Below are positions 34,601 through 43,679 of a stretch of 64,000 bases of DNA, one piece after another. The translations under genes and the position numbers were made by a program. Origin of the DNA: Sporothrix humicola (lineage: Eukaryota > Ascomycota > Sordariomycetes > Ophiostomatales > Ophiostomataceae); contig WNYE01000050.1 of assembly GCA_021396245.1 (NCBI GenBank), positions 248,001-312,000 of the forward strand, in the 5' to 3' direction. Under the pieces are notes generated by a model. That model saw nothing but the letters and a program-made list of their open reading frames with translations, was not told the DNA's origin and ran no database searches. Within the stretch, counting starts at the first letter, position 1. Each line of letters starts with the position of its first letter.

Positions 34601-36405
34601 GCAGTGCCGCTGGCTGGCTGGAGATTGGCGTTGAGAAGGGCATTGAGTGTAGCGCGTGGCAGCTGGCGAGGAGGTGTGCCGCGGATGGTCTCGATGACGG
34701 GATCGTCCTCCTCCTGAATGTCAGGTAGTTGAGTGGGCGGTTTGGGGTTTGCGGCAGGAGCTGTGGTCACACCTGGAACGGCAGGAGGGACACTGGCCGG
34801 GTGGGAAGAAGTTGCTGTCGTTCCTGCCGCTCCTGCCGTTCCTGCCGCTCCGCCATCTGCATCACCACGATCCTGGGTGGCAGGCACGTCAACAAAGGTT
34901 GGAGTGCTCATTGTAAGACGGACACCCGGTTGCGCTGCCGGAATCTGAGTCCGAGTTTGAGTCTGAGTCCGGGCAGGGGATGCTTGAGCGGCGGCCGCAG
35001 GAGCTCGTGCCGACTGACAGAGAGCTTGCGAAGTAGGACGAGCTGCAGAAGGAGGAGGCGTTGGATAAATTAGCGGGCCGGCTGGCAGCGGGAAGGGAAC
35101 GGTGAGCTGAGCGTTGACTTGAACCGGTTGTGGCGGCGACGAATTCACTGCGGGCGAGGGTTCCACTGGCGACGTTGGAAACAGTGAAGACATATCCATA
35201 TTCACTGATGCTTCAGCGGCTGCAGGGCTCGTTTGCACGTTTGCGTTTGCGTTTGCGCCGGCGCCTGCGTTTGTGGCTGCCTGCGCACCTGCCGTATTTG
35301 GAACAGAAGCAGTATTCACCACAGGACTGACAGGATTGGCAGGAGCGGGACGAATACGAGGAGCAGGCGTCGGCGTCTCAGGAGAGCGTCTGCCCGAAGA
35401 ACGCCGTCCAGGAGAACGTGGAGACGACCTGCGAGGAGAACGGGGCTCCCCCTGTTCCGCGAGCCGCGCCTCGATCTCGCTCGTCGCCGCGCTGGTCGGC
35501 GTGCTCGGCGGGTTCTGTGCAGACGCCTGTGCCTGAGCCAGCGCCTGTGCCTGGGCCTGTGCCTGTGCCTGTTGCTGGGCAATGCGGGCCTGCACGCGCG
35601 CCGCCTGCTGCGCCTGCGCCTGGTAAAACGCGCCGCGGGACTCTAGGGGCGGCGACGACATGGCGTGCCGCCGCTCGAGCTCGGCCGTGGACCCACTGGT
35701 CGGCGAGCTGGGCGGCTGCACGTTGGCCGCTGGCGGTGCTGACGCCTGCAGCTGGCCCTGGATGTGCGGCTGGGCCGCGGCGGCGGCCTGTGCCTGGGCC
35801 TGCTGGGCGGCCTGCTGGGCATCGAACTGGGCTTGAAGCAGGGCCATTTGGCTGACGGTCAACCTCTTCTTGACGCTCGACGAACCGCTCTTGGCGCTCG
35901 AAGACCCGTTCTTGGTGACTTTGCTGGACCGCCATCCTGTCCCAGAACCGGTCGACGGCGGCGGCAGCGGCGTCTGAGAATTTTGTGAAGGCGTCTGGAC
36001 GGGTGCCTGCACGGGAACCGGGACGGGTGCCTGCGCAGGAATTGGGACAGGAGTCTGGACAGGAATTGGGACAGGCGTTTGGACGGGCGTCTTGGACGGC
36101 TGATTTGCCGGAGCGGCCTTGGCCGGCTTCTTTGCAGGCGCCTTTGCCTTTTTCGGAGCCGGCGTCTTCTTCGCCGCTGGCTTCTTTGCTGCTGGCTTCT
36201 TCTTTGCTGGGGCCTTTTTGGGTTGCGCCGGAGTGGCGGCAGCAACAGCAGCAGTAGCAGCAGGAGGAGGAGCAGGAGGGGCCGAGGCTTGTGGCGGATT
36301 TGGAGTGCTGGCGCCGGCGGATGCGCCGTCGCCGGCTCTGGCCCGGATCCGACCAGACCGGCGCGGAGCAACTCCAGGGATCACGTAGTTTTTCCTGGGA
36401 GCCAT
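31642..36405 (-). CDS. very large low-complexity orphan protein, 1587 aa, H1-like segment and internal repeats
   Basis: A single exon of 4764 nt is open from ATG to stop. No known enzymatic domain was recognised. In order: a basic start (RRSGRIRAR); an Ala/Lys/Pro tract (61-99, units such as AKKKPAAKK) like the tail of linker histone H1; a Val-Pro-Gln-Thr repeat (106-140); a long Gln/Ala/Pro/Ser-rich disordered region to about 640; and a more ordered part with Trp/Tyr (DDDWGEPDTD, YATYEEAMRAKPDEYAGLYDYW, WEKKHNRKAP), the only block that looks folded. Acidic and Gln-rich stretches with paired GDASTPK repeats follow, then two copies of a unit of about 45-54 residues (DPNVSASL ... APWAPKPK ... 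PQTPQKS), and a C-terminal helical segment (about the last 65 residues). This looks like a nuclear or chromatin-associated scaffold; that is inference from composition only. Confidence 0.75.
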   Translation of the reverse strand: MAPRKNYVIPGVAPRRSGRIRARAGDGASAGASTPNPPQASAPPAPPPAATAAVAAATPAQPKKAPAKKKPAAKKPAAKKTPAPKKAKAPAKKPAKAAPANQPSKTPVQTPVPIPVQTPVPIPAQAPVPVPVQAPVQTPSQNSQTPLPPPSTGSGTGWRSSKVTKNGSSSAKSGSSSVKKRLTVSQMALLQAQFDAQQAAQQAQAQAAAAAQPHIQGQLQASAPPAANVQPPSSPTSGSTAELERRHAMSSPPLESRGAFYQAQAQQAARVQARIAQQQAQAQAQAQALAQAQASAQNPPSTPTSAATSEIEARLAEQGEPRSPRRSSPRSPGRRSSGRRSPETPTPAPRIRPAPANPVSPVVNTASVPNTAGAQAATNAGAGANANANVQTSPAAAEASVNMDMSSLFPTSPVEPSPAVNSSPPQPVQVNAQLTVPFPLPAGPLIYPTPPPSAARPTSQALCQSARAPAAAAQASPARTQTQTRTQIPAAQPGVRLTMSTPTFVDVPATQDRGDADGGAAGTAGAAGTTATSSHPASVPPAVPGVTTAPAANPKPPTQLPDIQEEDDPVIETIRGTPPRQLPRATLNALLNANLQPASGTADNAGAAQRQKNQKSQKRKRRGTQSDECGGAVEEDEEDPKYPGVKKMRRPQLLVADGGRDPGNPDDDFDSSSNSSSDFEGGRGPPSETSDVMDERARIDRDFRKLPYAAQRDKLGLFMSRDDDWGEPDTDVDDDDGAGEGAPYATYEEAMRAKPDEYAGLYDYWLWEKKHNRKAPPVLKRDAKPWCPWIPAYPSVDDGEKGDWGDTPVGEDDGIVNSYQVYDEHYLNKYMVGSLFDNTAVGETTVAVGEGDKAGAEVEVEAEGDGGQEQQQEQSSSKSSLFSGSGPSFSSDSQGGQQQQAEQEDGGQEQEVVDNDPEFGDDSLLEISNAGDASTPKNKLPRKSLQWSPEVSFDDGTFDLTDAGDASTPKKSLKSPPKFPNTRRRLSQGISKKTPTRTPRKTAPVVVPTPSPLRRLAWPVYTLSSTVSSAFTGLAGWGRGPSHLSVVANVEEVEEEDDNADIGNEQFAGNDGDNFNVDDNADDGDFDDTEMPDADVQEGDVDIDLGIDDDDQFVFSAFKVRMQPEATLTQRLVQLTYKSIKTFEARGALEEGDDDNGAIVVVANHDGTIIDDTGGRFDRTTLEDHAYGDSFVDTTIHRSSTFDATQVPMSDDEVDEFDAGGDPNVSASLNLDGDVDRYDDVLKRLRVEAVPAPWAPKPKAKTKKAAPQTPQKSAQVEEDEHLEAGGEVDDASDPNVSASLDLDDVFERLRAEADPAPWAPKPKPKTKKPAPQTPQKSSPQDDEEFQVEEQAEGDVEDDDVTDTNYVYDGTEDYTEEEEYEEDGEEFTVNDGVENVQSFVFAHEAENNVVDDSQMFDEQDHADNDGDVDKYDDVFVNGPVPKSAIPLSKPAAKPMNKLIEALRAGRRSSLKQSPKQSPKTKTAGAKTPLATVTAPEKTPPTDQGQKQNARTQTSAAPRRIIHHNLNRHDLDSAINRVSAMRNDLADVMSSYDDLILDKKDFMNSLEAIYLTFDGLEKNLQYWKAGVGN
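32398..32742 (-). repeat. two-copy coding repeat in the orphan protein
   Basis: Copy 1 (about 32583-32742) and copy 2 (about 32398-32529) each encode DPNVSASL, a short acidic stretch, (E/K)RLR-E, PAPWAPKPK and PQTPQKS. The DNA copies are similar but diverged, so the duplication is not recent. Copy 1 has an extra segment of about nine codons (GDVDRYDDV region). Confidence 0.8.
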
Positions 36406-37233
36406 TGTGCGGGTGGGTGAAGTGTGTGGATTTGGTGTAAGTGGCGACGTGGTGGGGAATGTAAACAGAACGGGAGATCAAATGACGATAAATCAGGGGG
36501 AAGAAAAGGATCAAGAAAATTGTCACGATGATATTCACGATGAAGAGGAAGAAGAAGTTGATTGAATTTTACAATTTTTGTCTTGCGACATGGGCACATA
36601 TTTTTCTTTTCAAAAAAGAGCGAATTTACATGATCGCAAATGGACAAGATCGCAAGTTGAGAGCTGTCCTGTTGGAAGTCCAAAATCGAGCCAAATGCTT
36701 CAAAATGCTTCAAAAAACGCTGAATGCGGACTGCGCAAGGGATGCGGTCAATGAAAGAAAGCGAGATGTCCGTAATTGGCTGTTTACGGAAATTTAGGGT
36801 CCAGCCAGAATTCAGGGTCGTCAAAGAAAAAGGCTGGAAGATATCAAAGAAAGTGGTAGCTGCCGGGTGTAAAAGACCCTGTTCATTGCCGGATACGTAA
36901 AGGTTCTTTGTTCCGCTGGTGTTGTTGGTGTTGGTGATGTCGCATTCTGTTTAGACGAATTCAATCGTAACAATTGTGCGACTTGCGCCTCTTTCTCAGA
37001 GTTCAAAATAGTCTACCACTTCGTACAATATCTATTATTGAAAATCAAAAGGGTATCATAAACAGAAGAGGAGAGAAAGGGAAATAGAAGGGGTGAATAG
37101 CAAACAACACATAAAGGATAGGAGATTGAAAACAAGTGCTAATTGTGTCGAGTGCAAAATGATGGACTATGCCAGAACAAAGAAAACAAAAATAAAAAGT
37201 CTTACCGCCACGTATACCTACCTCAACTCACCA
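36406..37233. other. intergenic, 828 bp
   Basis: This is the upstream region of the large orphan gene and the 3' region of the two-TM gene (both minus). It is AT-rich in the middle. A good donor-like GTGAGT follows the two-TM stop codon directly, so a 3' UTR intron is possible. No gene was seen. Confidence 0.4.
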
Positions 37234-38340
37234 TCATTCGCTTGGGCTGTCGTGCGGGTTGTTAATGCTAAATCGGCTGTCATCACGGAAGCCGTCGCCA
37301 GAACGTTGTCGTCGCTGCTGGATGGCATCCGACAACAAGGCGTCCATGTCTACTCCAATGTTGCTGTTGTCACCACAGGCCGAGCATCCAAGACCAAAGG
37401 CGGTTCGTGCCAACGCCAGCTCGTCGTCGTCTTGGTGCAGGCCGACAGTCCCGCCGTTCCTGTTCTCCTCGTGCAGGCGTTGCCTGAGGGCGAGCACCCA
37501 CCGGTCTGCGGCGGCGTTTTGGGCAGCCCGGGCGGCCTTGCGAGCGGCGGCAAAGCCGGAGGCGCCAATGGGAGGGAGGTTGGGGTTGTCTTGTCTACGG
37601 GACGGTTTATGAACGACGACGTCTCGCACGTCTTCTGGAGAAAAGTCACCCGGGAGACGTATCCTTGGGTCCGATCCGAGGATGTACGCACTGGGCGGTC
37701 GGCGGTAGTGGCGCGGCGGGACGTAGTCTGTCTCTGTCTCTGTCGGGTCGGTGACATAGTCGGCAATAGCCTGGTCATCAATGACAACGTCCACCTTTTT
37801 GGTATTGGTGTCCGCCGGAATAAACCCGTCGAGCCATGGATCCGGCAGGCGGTTGTCTTCTTGTACAAAGTCTGCCGAAAGAGTGTTAATGGTGACAGAG
37901 GAATGGGAATTGGAAAGGGAAGAAGGGGGAGAGGACGAAGGAGGTCGGGCCGGCCACATGGCCCATGACAAGACGGTAAACAAGGCAGCGGCCAGCAGGA
38001 TAGCGCCCCAGATCCGACGCAAGTGCTCGCTAATCACAATGCGCGTCTCTTCAGCGTCAGAGTGGTCGCCATTAGAGCAGAGTCGGTAGCGCTGGCGCAA
38101 GGGCCGTGGATGAGGCGGAGGACACCGGCCGTTTCGCCGGGCCACTTCGGCGTCCCACCACCAGTTGATCCACCGGCCGGCCCACCGCAGACGGCGCCGG
38201 GCCTGGTCTATCCAGAACTCGGCGCAGTCCAACAGCACTGGATTGCCGTCCAGCAGCAGAATGCCCGAGACAGCGACGGCCAGAATCGGCGGGAGACCGT
38301 ACCGGAGCAATGTTAACGCGTCGGTCCAGAATTGGTCCAT
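37234..38340 (-). CDS. hypothetical protein with two membrane segments, 368 aa
   Basis: The start was placed at the Met at 38340 (MDQFWTDALTLL). The frame extends 13 residues further upstream to a Met-like position, but that stretch is CT-rich leader. Residues 14-30 (YGLPPILAVAVSGILLL) and 110-129 (IWGAILLAAALFTVLSWAMW) are hydrophobic spans. Between them is a Trp- and Arg-rich loop (RRRLRWAGRWINWWWD). After the second span comes a Pro/Ser linker and a long polar tail, with an acidic VDVVIDD patch, an Ala/Arg helix (GFAAARKAARAAQNAAADRW) and a CSAC pair near residue 318. No family was recognised; it is probably an integral membrane protein of the endomembrane system with its tail on one side. 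Confidence 0.65.
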   Translation of the reverse strand: MDQFWTDALTLLRYGLPPILAVAVSGILLLDGNPVLLDCAEFWIDQARRRLRWAGRWINWWWDAEVARRNGRCPPPHPRPLRQRYRLCSNGDHSDAEETRIVISEHLRRIWGAILLAAALFTVLSWAMWPARPPSSSPPSSLSNSHSSVTINTLSADFVQEDNRLPDPWLDGFIPADTNTKKVDVVIDDQAIADYVTDPTETETDYVPPRHYRRPPSAYILGSDPRIRLPGDFSPEDVRDVVVHKPSRRQDNPNLPPIGASGFAAARKAARAAQNAAADRWVLALRQRLHEENRNGGTVGLHQDDDELALARTAFGLGCSACGDNSNIGVDMDALLSDAIQQRRQRSGDGFRDDSRFSINNPHDSPSE

Positions 38341-39585
38341 GGAGGCGCAATGAAAAAGAAAGGAAAAAGAAAGTAACATAAGAAATGTGCAAAAAGTCGG
38401 CAGGACTAAAGAGTCCGCAGTGGGGGGTCTTTCTTTTTTGGTTCTCCTCCTGGACGGGCGTGGAAGTTCCCGGTTGGGCGTGTGCTTGTTCCCCGGTTGT
38501 GGGAATCAGTGGGAATGGAAAGGTGCAGGGTGCGTGCGTGCAGTTATGTCTGACAGGGGCTCGTTGTCCCACTGTCGGTTTCCGTGCGCCGTGAGCTGTG
38601 AGTTTTGTGATACGAGCAGTGCGACGTGTCCAAGAGCTTGGTGTTTGGTAGAAACTCTGTCTGGAGAGATGCTGAAATGCAAGTAAAATGCAGCTGATAT
38701 GCAGCCGGAATAGGCGAGAAGATTTGCTGGAAATGTGATGAGACGCTGAGATGATACTGGAAATTGTAAAGAAGAAAGTCGAAAATGATCATGAAGTTTG
38801 TAAAAAGATGAATGAATTCCACCATTGTGAGCAGGATCTGGGAATGTCTTCTTTTTATTGATTCATCCTGTTCATCATTTTTCTTCATGATGAACAAAGA
38901 CAATCATCACGATTTGTGTCTTTGTTTTCTCTTGTGTTTGAAAACAAACAATAGAAAGCAACAAAGCAATGTGTACTTTGTATTTCTCGTCTTCTTTCTT
39001 TCTTCAAACCCTGCCACAATTATTGTTTCTTTTCTTCACTTTCCCTTGTCTCCTTCTCCCATTTCGCCGTCCACTTTCTTACTCTCCCACCTCCTCCCCT
39101 GCTGTGCATCCCACGCTATGAATAGGCACGCAGCGTTGCAGTGCAGCAGACAGGGCATCTGCATCCACATCCACTCTCACGTCCAAATCCCAGCCGTATC
39201 CGACGACAAAAAGAGAAGATTGCTAATGTCTGGGTCCTCAACGTGCCATTCATTGTTATCCGTTCTCCGTTCTCCGTACGTCGTGCCCATTTGCAACATC
39301 CATTTGGACTTGTTCCCTACCTCCCCGTGCCCGAGGGCTCCAGAGATTATGCACAATCCAATGTCGTGTTGCAGCGTGGAATTGCTGGGTTGAAAAGCTT
39401 GGGACGGACGAGTGTCGTCCTGTTGGTACAGATTATTTGGTCACTTCAAGGTCGACAAGTCCGCCGTTCGGTCATGATGTTTATTGTAGCATTTGAGTAG
39501 GCATAATAAATGCACATCTTATGTTAATGAAACCCCCACATATGGTGATATCACTGCCTGCGTTTATGTTTATGTTTGTGCATGT

Positions 39586-39599
39586 ACAGAGTACTCTGT
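39586..39599. repeat. perfect 14-bp palindrome ACAGAGTACTCTGT
   Basis: This is self-complementary and differs from the 23782 palindrome by one symmetric pair of transitions (G to A and C to T). Confidence 0.85.
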
Positions 39600-41690
39600 G
39601 CTGTGACATAACAGCTGTGACCGTTCAATGACGACGCATAATATGCCCAGAACGGGACACCCCCAGGAATTCTGAATTCTTGGCGGCCATGCAATACTTG
39701 ACAAAAACATGGCAATGTTTGATGCCAAATGCCGACAAAACACAGCAAAGATTGGCGAGCTGAATGTGATGGGCGTTTGGCTGCAGATGCAGAGTCTGTT
39801 TTCAGTTTTCAATTTTCAGCCACGTCTTTTTTTTGTGATTCACCTTTCTTGTCCCCCCTCTTACTTCAACGGTAGTGGAGACGGCAACAGCTGTCATTGA
39901 AGGACAGTAATACACAAGACAGGCATGTTGCGAGGCGCATTTGTGTGAGACATGTCTAATGCAGAGCAAGTGCAGAAGAAGTGCAAAAGAAATGCAGGCG
40001 CAGAAAGATGCAGAGACGCTGCAGGCTGCAGATGAGAGAGGAGACAAAAAAGACGCCAGAAGAGAGAACACAGAAGAGAAGACGAAAGAGCCAAAGGCTG
40101 GTCAAAAGGGCACGGGAGGTTCTCTTTGCATTTTGAGGGTATCATGCAGTTTGCATTTCATCCACACAATTCTACCCTCCATCTTATCCGAGGGCACTTC
40201 CGACAATGATGTATCTGCTGTTGTGCATTCAACTGGTTGTGCTTTATTTGTGCTCGATACCAGTATTCACAATAAATGCAAAATGACGCATGGACGGAGT
40301 ACGACGCACAAGGTTGCAAATTGCAAGTTGGCGCACATCGACGGCCGTTGGAAGCTGTATTGATTCTGCACAGAAAAGTACTCTGCATGCGCATCCATTT
40401 GCACAGTTGTCGGGTTGTGGGTTGGGTGGGATAGCTGTGTAGTTGGGTATCAGAAAATATCACAGTTTTGACTGGACAGGAGGCACCTGCACAATTCACA
40501 GCTCAAGCATCTCAAGTTGTTGTCTTTATGTAGACTTTCTTTTTCATCATGTTCTTTTCCTGTTCACAACTTCCCTTCCTCCCCGCCGTCTCCCTTCTCC
40601 CACGACCCAAGCGAACACCGACACCCGGCAAGCGAGGCGGCAGACAAAAGGCTGGACGGTGATGCGAAGTAGTGTCGATAATTGATAATGTGGTCAACGC
40701 CATTAATGGCCTCGTCTCTCAAAAAAACGTGTCTGCAGAGCTAGCACCGCTTTAGGGCAGTCGTACATTGAATATCATACGTTTTATCGACGCTATTCAA
40801 CGTTTTTGTCAACGTTGACGGAGCTTGCACGGAACTTCAACGGCGACCGGCACGCGGAAGCTTCCTTGCGGGCTTGCGTTTCTTCCTTTTTCCACTTGTT
40901 TTCTGCTCGTTTGCGTTCGTCTGTGTTCGCCTGTTGCTCCTCCACTTTGTGGCTTAACCCGTTATGATGATCGACTTGAAGAGCTGCAGGGCGCTATCAC
41001 GGCCTTGCAGTCAGTTGTGGTGGTGCTTCTTTTGTATCTTACCGTGTAGGCAATCATCCTGTCTTTTGCTCTCATCCTTTCTTTTCTTTTTGTTCTTTTA
41101 TTCGCGCGATATCCCCTCTCTGGTTGGTCTGGTAGGGAGCCGTCTACTTCTCTTTTCACAGTTTCTTGTCTGGTCTCCTAATCCTCGCCAGGCTCGAGCT
41201 GGATCAGAAAGACATCGGGATCGTCAACTAGTTCCCCTCGTCTCCCCTTCTCCCCAGCCACTTTCGTCCTTGGTCCGCATCGTGTCTTGATTCGCTTGAT
41301 TTGCTTGATTCGCAATCTGTGTTCACTTGTCAAGCTAGTAGCCGTTTTGTTTTTGGTTGTTCTGGCCGTTGTGAACTTTGTCTCATCGCAGTTGCGCTGC
41401 TGTCTTTTTGTCTCGAAATCGCACTGCTGACTTCCTTCCCCTCCATATTGTGCCAGCACACTGTTTTATGACAACACCCTCAACTCCAAGAATCTCCAAG
41501 AACGCAAGTTCGTCCGCCGTTCGTCGACCCAATCGCAACCCAACTTTTTTTCGAGTGTCGTTTTCTTTTCGGACCAGGTTCCCCCTCTTGGTCTCCCACA
41601 CCTTTACTTGTTCTGGTCTGGTCTTGAGTTGACGGGTCTGGGCGGGTGCCTCTCGCTTGTGCCCGTGAGGTGCCCGCGGGCCCCATTGTT

Positions 41691-41714
41691 CTCCCCTGCT
41701 CCCCTGCTCCCCTG
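41691..41714. repeat. (CTCCCCTG)3 tandem repeat
   Basis: Three perfect copies of an 8-bp unit are followed by degenerate copies to about 41760. Confidence 0.8.
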
Positions 41715-43100
41715 TTCCCTTGTTTTCCTCTGCCTCTTCCCTTATTCCCTTGTTCCTTCTGGCCCCCATGTCGTGCTGGCTGCCACCATGACCGGCGCAC
41801 ATCCACAAGCATCCCACAGCGGGCTAGCTCGAGTGCTGGGAGCTCAGTGATAGTGGCTCGAGTGGGTGATTCTGCTGATAAGAGAGCAAAAACAGACACA
41901 AAAAATACCAAAAAAGAGGGGAGACCCCCTTTTTCGCAAAGCTCCTTCCCTGCACAGACCCACGAGAGAAAAGGGAAGCTTGCGGATAGTGAGAGTTTAG
42001 GGTGTTTGGGCCCACAAGAGGAGGGAATGGCCCATGGTCCAAGTTCCACTGGTTGATTGTCGACCTCGCCAATCGAAAAAAGAGGGTTGCTTTGGTTTCT
42101 CTTGGTTCCATTTGGTTGCTTTTGGTTGCTTTTGGCTGCTTTTTCTCTGCTGATTTTGTGATTTTCTGGTTGTCTTGCATCCCCGAGTGTAACCTCGGCG
42201 GAGGAAGAAGATGAAAAAGACGAGAAAAGGAGAAAAGAAGACACGGAACAATGGGAAATGAAAATAGAAACGGAAGCACGAAACAAAAAGAAACAAGCAA
42301 CGACAAAAGCTGGTACTGGGACGGAGACCTGGTACTCGACTCGGGACGGGACAAGCATCTGCCCATGTGTGCAGAACATTGAAACACTTGCGTCGTCACC
42401 ATTGCATGTGAAGGGAGTTTGCGAGGTGTTTTCGAATAACTTTCGAGCTTCAATACTCTCAACATCGACAGCCTCTCACCGGTCGACAAAAGCAAGCATT
42501 CCCGAGCCTAATCAGCAATAGGATTAGAGATCATGCCTCGACAGGCTCGTGTCTCGTGGCAGGATGGGGAGAAAGAAGAAGAGGAGGAGGGGTGTACATT
42601 TAGTGAAGAAGAGAACGTGTGGTGAAAAGGAAAATAAACTCAAATGTCCGTGCTCTCGCCTCGCTTCGCTAATTCTCCAAGTTGTGTGCTTTCTTTTTGC
42701 TCTTTCCTTTTTTCCTCGTTCGCTCTTTCCCTCTCCTCCACCCACACTCTCCTCCATAACCAAGACCAGCAAGGCCGCTGCGCTAGTGACGAAAAGGGGG
42801 GGAAAGAAGACAAGAGAGGAAAGAGGAAGAGAAGAGGAAGGAGCGAGGGATGTGAGAATAGTAAAGAGTGCAGACGCACACAGTACACAGTAAAAGAAAA
42901 GAGCCCTTCAAAACAATAATGGAAAGTGCATGCAGTGACATGAGGGTGCAAGCTGCCCACCCAGAAGGAAGGAACGCTCTTTCCCAAAGAAAAGAACAAT
43001 AAACCCCCGATGTCACCCTGCTCCCAGTCCATGGCACGGGGGTGAACTCATAACAAAAGAAGGGAAAGGGAAAGAACGACAGAGTCCGGGATTGGAGTGT

Positions 43101-43679
43101 GGGAGTTTTCCTCAAAAGGCTTGTCTCGGGTGGGCCTTGCCAGTCTGTCCCTCTGCGACTGTCTCTCTCTCGACAGACACTTGTCGCTCACTCTTTCTCT
43201 TGTCTCTCCTCACTCTGGGCTGAGTCCTCTATTTTATCTACATATCTCACAGACGTTGTCCTTTTTGTTGTCTTGACTTTGGCCTTACTCCTACATTCGA
43301 CTTTTGACTATTGACTGTTGTCTCTCATTTGACATTTGCCCCATCTCGCCTCGGTCAACTGTCTCGCATTATTCTTATTTCGGTATCTCGTCACTCACGA
43401 CTGACCCTCGCCTTTCGACCTTGTCTCTCGCCTGCCAACTCACCGGCCAAACTCGCCTTTAAATCCTTATCGACCCTTTTGTCATCTACAGCCACATCCC
43501 CAGTACTTTTGTGTTGCCCACCATCTCAACGGTCGACTCCTCACCTGTATTTTACCACTCACTCAACACGGTTCAATATCTTGTCATACATCAACTCCCG
43601 AAGACTAACAACGACCGTACACGACGACTACTCTTTAATCTACGGCCTCTGGCCTTGTCACCCCGGCCTTTCGTCCCGG
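43101..43679 (+). promoter_or_regulatory. CT-rich promoter/leader of the P450 gene
   Basis: Strongly pyrimidine-rich sequence (tctctctctcg, cactctttctcttgtctctcc) runs up to the start codon. No ATG in good context lies in the final 300 nt, so the leader appears free of strong uORFs. The transcription start is not defined. Confidence 0.35.

Larger units (their letters stand above)
38341..43100. other. gene-free block, about 4.8 kb
   Basis: No gene was supported. Short ORFs on both strands lack motifs. Recognisable elements are the palindrome at 39586-39599, half-site variants at 39272, 40294 and 40378, a TGCAGA-type imperfect repeat at about 39960-40032, a (CTCCCCTG)3 tract at 41691-41714, and a TTTGGTTGC-type imperfect repeat at about 42093-42140. 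Composition alternates between CT-rich and GA-rich. Confidence 0.45.

Noticed and set aside
35378..36538. 386-codon minus ORF overlapping the start of the large orphan gene
   Set aside because: It is a shifted frame of the repeat-rich N-terminal coding region; the 1587-codon frame is far longer and has the better start.
41480..42379. 299-codon minus ORF in the 38-43 kb block
   Set aside because: Low-complexity translation crossing the (CTCCCCTG)3 tract; no recognisable domain.
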